From Meloidogyne chitwoodi (Eukaryota; Nematoda; Chromadorea; Rhabditida; Meloidogynidae), in the NCBI GenBank assembly GCA_015183035.1, contig JACZZP010000017.1, positions 1,798,001-1,862,000 on the forward strand: 64,000 nucleotides of DNA, written 5' to 3'. The notes below the pieces were generated by a model. That model was not told the DNA's origin, did not search any database, and saw nothing but the letters and a program-made list of their open reading frames with translations. Numbering within the stretch: the first letter of the stretch is position 1; every line of letters starts with the position of its first letter. Made by a program: the position numbers and the translations under genes. Shown one piece after another: positions 63,604 through 64,000 of this stretch.

Positions 63604-63780
63604 ATTGAAGAAATAAAGTATTTAATAATTATAAAGTAATTTTTAATGTTGTAGTTTTATAATAATGTATTAATCTGTTTTTAAACGACTTTTAAAGTAA
63701 TTAAAACATAGAAAATTAAAAAACGAGGAGAACATTTTACTTAAAGTTTATTTTTAGGAAACAAGAAAAAAAATTTTTCT
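63393..63780. repeat. Right arm of the recent inverted duplication
   Basis: Reverse-complement partner of 62375-62773. The arms are separated by about 620 bp that contain the remaining exons of the minus-strand copy only. Confidence 0.9.
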
Positions 63781-64000
63781 GTCTAATTTCATTTAATGTT
63801 TACAGTAATCTTTTCGTGTCAATATAAATTTGTGTTAGAGAAAAACAAAGAAAATATCTAGTCAGAAAGATATAAAGAAAGAAAATATAATTTTTGGGAT
63901 CAGCCGATTCATCACAGACTGTTGGTCGCAAAATAAATAGTTACGTTAAAGCGAATTAAATGTAAAAAAGGAAATATTTAAGAGACAAAATCTTTCGCAA
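63781..64000. other. Window end, nothing recognised
   Basis: About 220 bp of AT-rich DNA; no frame, repeat or RNA gene is supported. Confidence 0.5.

Overview
This window is eukaryotic, very AT-rich and intron-dense. The gene content and style fit a nematode, most likely a clade IV plant-parasitic type such as Meloidogyne; that taxonomic call is inference from composition, short AT-rich introns and family content, not from a marker gene. Recognisable nematode features are an ERG channel with alternative first exons (unc-103 type), a nematode-specific serpentine receptor, and closely spaced same-strand genes that could be trans-spliced.

Layout. 1-92 holds the 5' end of a leftward gene. On the + strand follow an inositol polyphosphate 5-phosphatase with a C-terminal SKICH-like domain (336-2139), an FMRP/FXR-family RNA-binding protein whose last two exons encode a PaREP1/HEPN-like domain (2793-5044), a SARNP/Tho1-type SAP protein (5217-6387), the Ral GTPase (10180-11916), a BTB/T1 (KCTD-like) protein (13111-16460) and an alpha-arrestin (18203-20535). 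On the - strand are the ERG potassium channel (21187-27957), VPS16 (35363-39295) and a second PaREP1/HEPN-like gene (39512-40451). Next come, on +, a GRAF-type BAR-PH-RhoGAP-SH3 protein (41141-47684), the NatB auxiliary subunit NAA25 (48353-52771) and a chemoreceptor-type GPCR (53425-55035). CaM-kinase kinase lies on - (55129-60817). The right edge carries a young inverted duplication of a short unknown gene (62562-62819 + and 62899-63603 -).

Mobile and repeated DNA. Introns and spacers hold several short inverted-repeat elements with 8-bp target duplications (51802-52535, 58907-59244, 60079-60570, probably 2333-2547). One of them carries what looks like a captured, still intron-containing gene fragment and sits inside an older element. 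A dispersed family marked by GGACGTTT(C/T)GGTGC ends recurs from 9 kb to 59 kb. Minisatellites built around TTCCGGAA or CAAGTTTATTT seeds recur in introns and spacers. A roughly 240-310 bp direct repeat brackets the VPS16/PaREP1-like gene pair.

The genes form no single pathway. Several are signalling or trafficking components (Ral, GRAF RhoGAP, arrestin, CaMKK, phosphoinositide 5-phosphatase, VPS16). The least ordinary content is the pair of PaREP1/HEPN-like proteins, one of them in frame with an FXR protein, and the gene-capturing fold-back element. Exon boundaries below were read by eye from frame, GT/AG signals and family conservation; no alignment or expression data were available.
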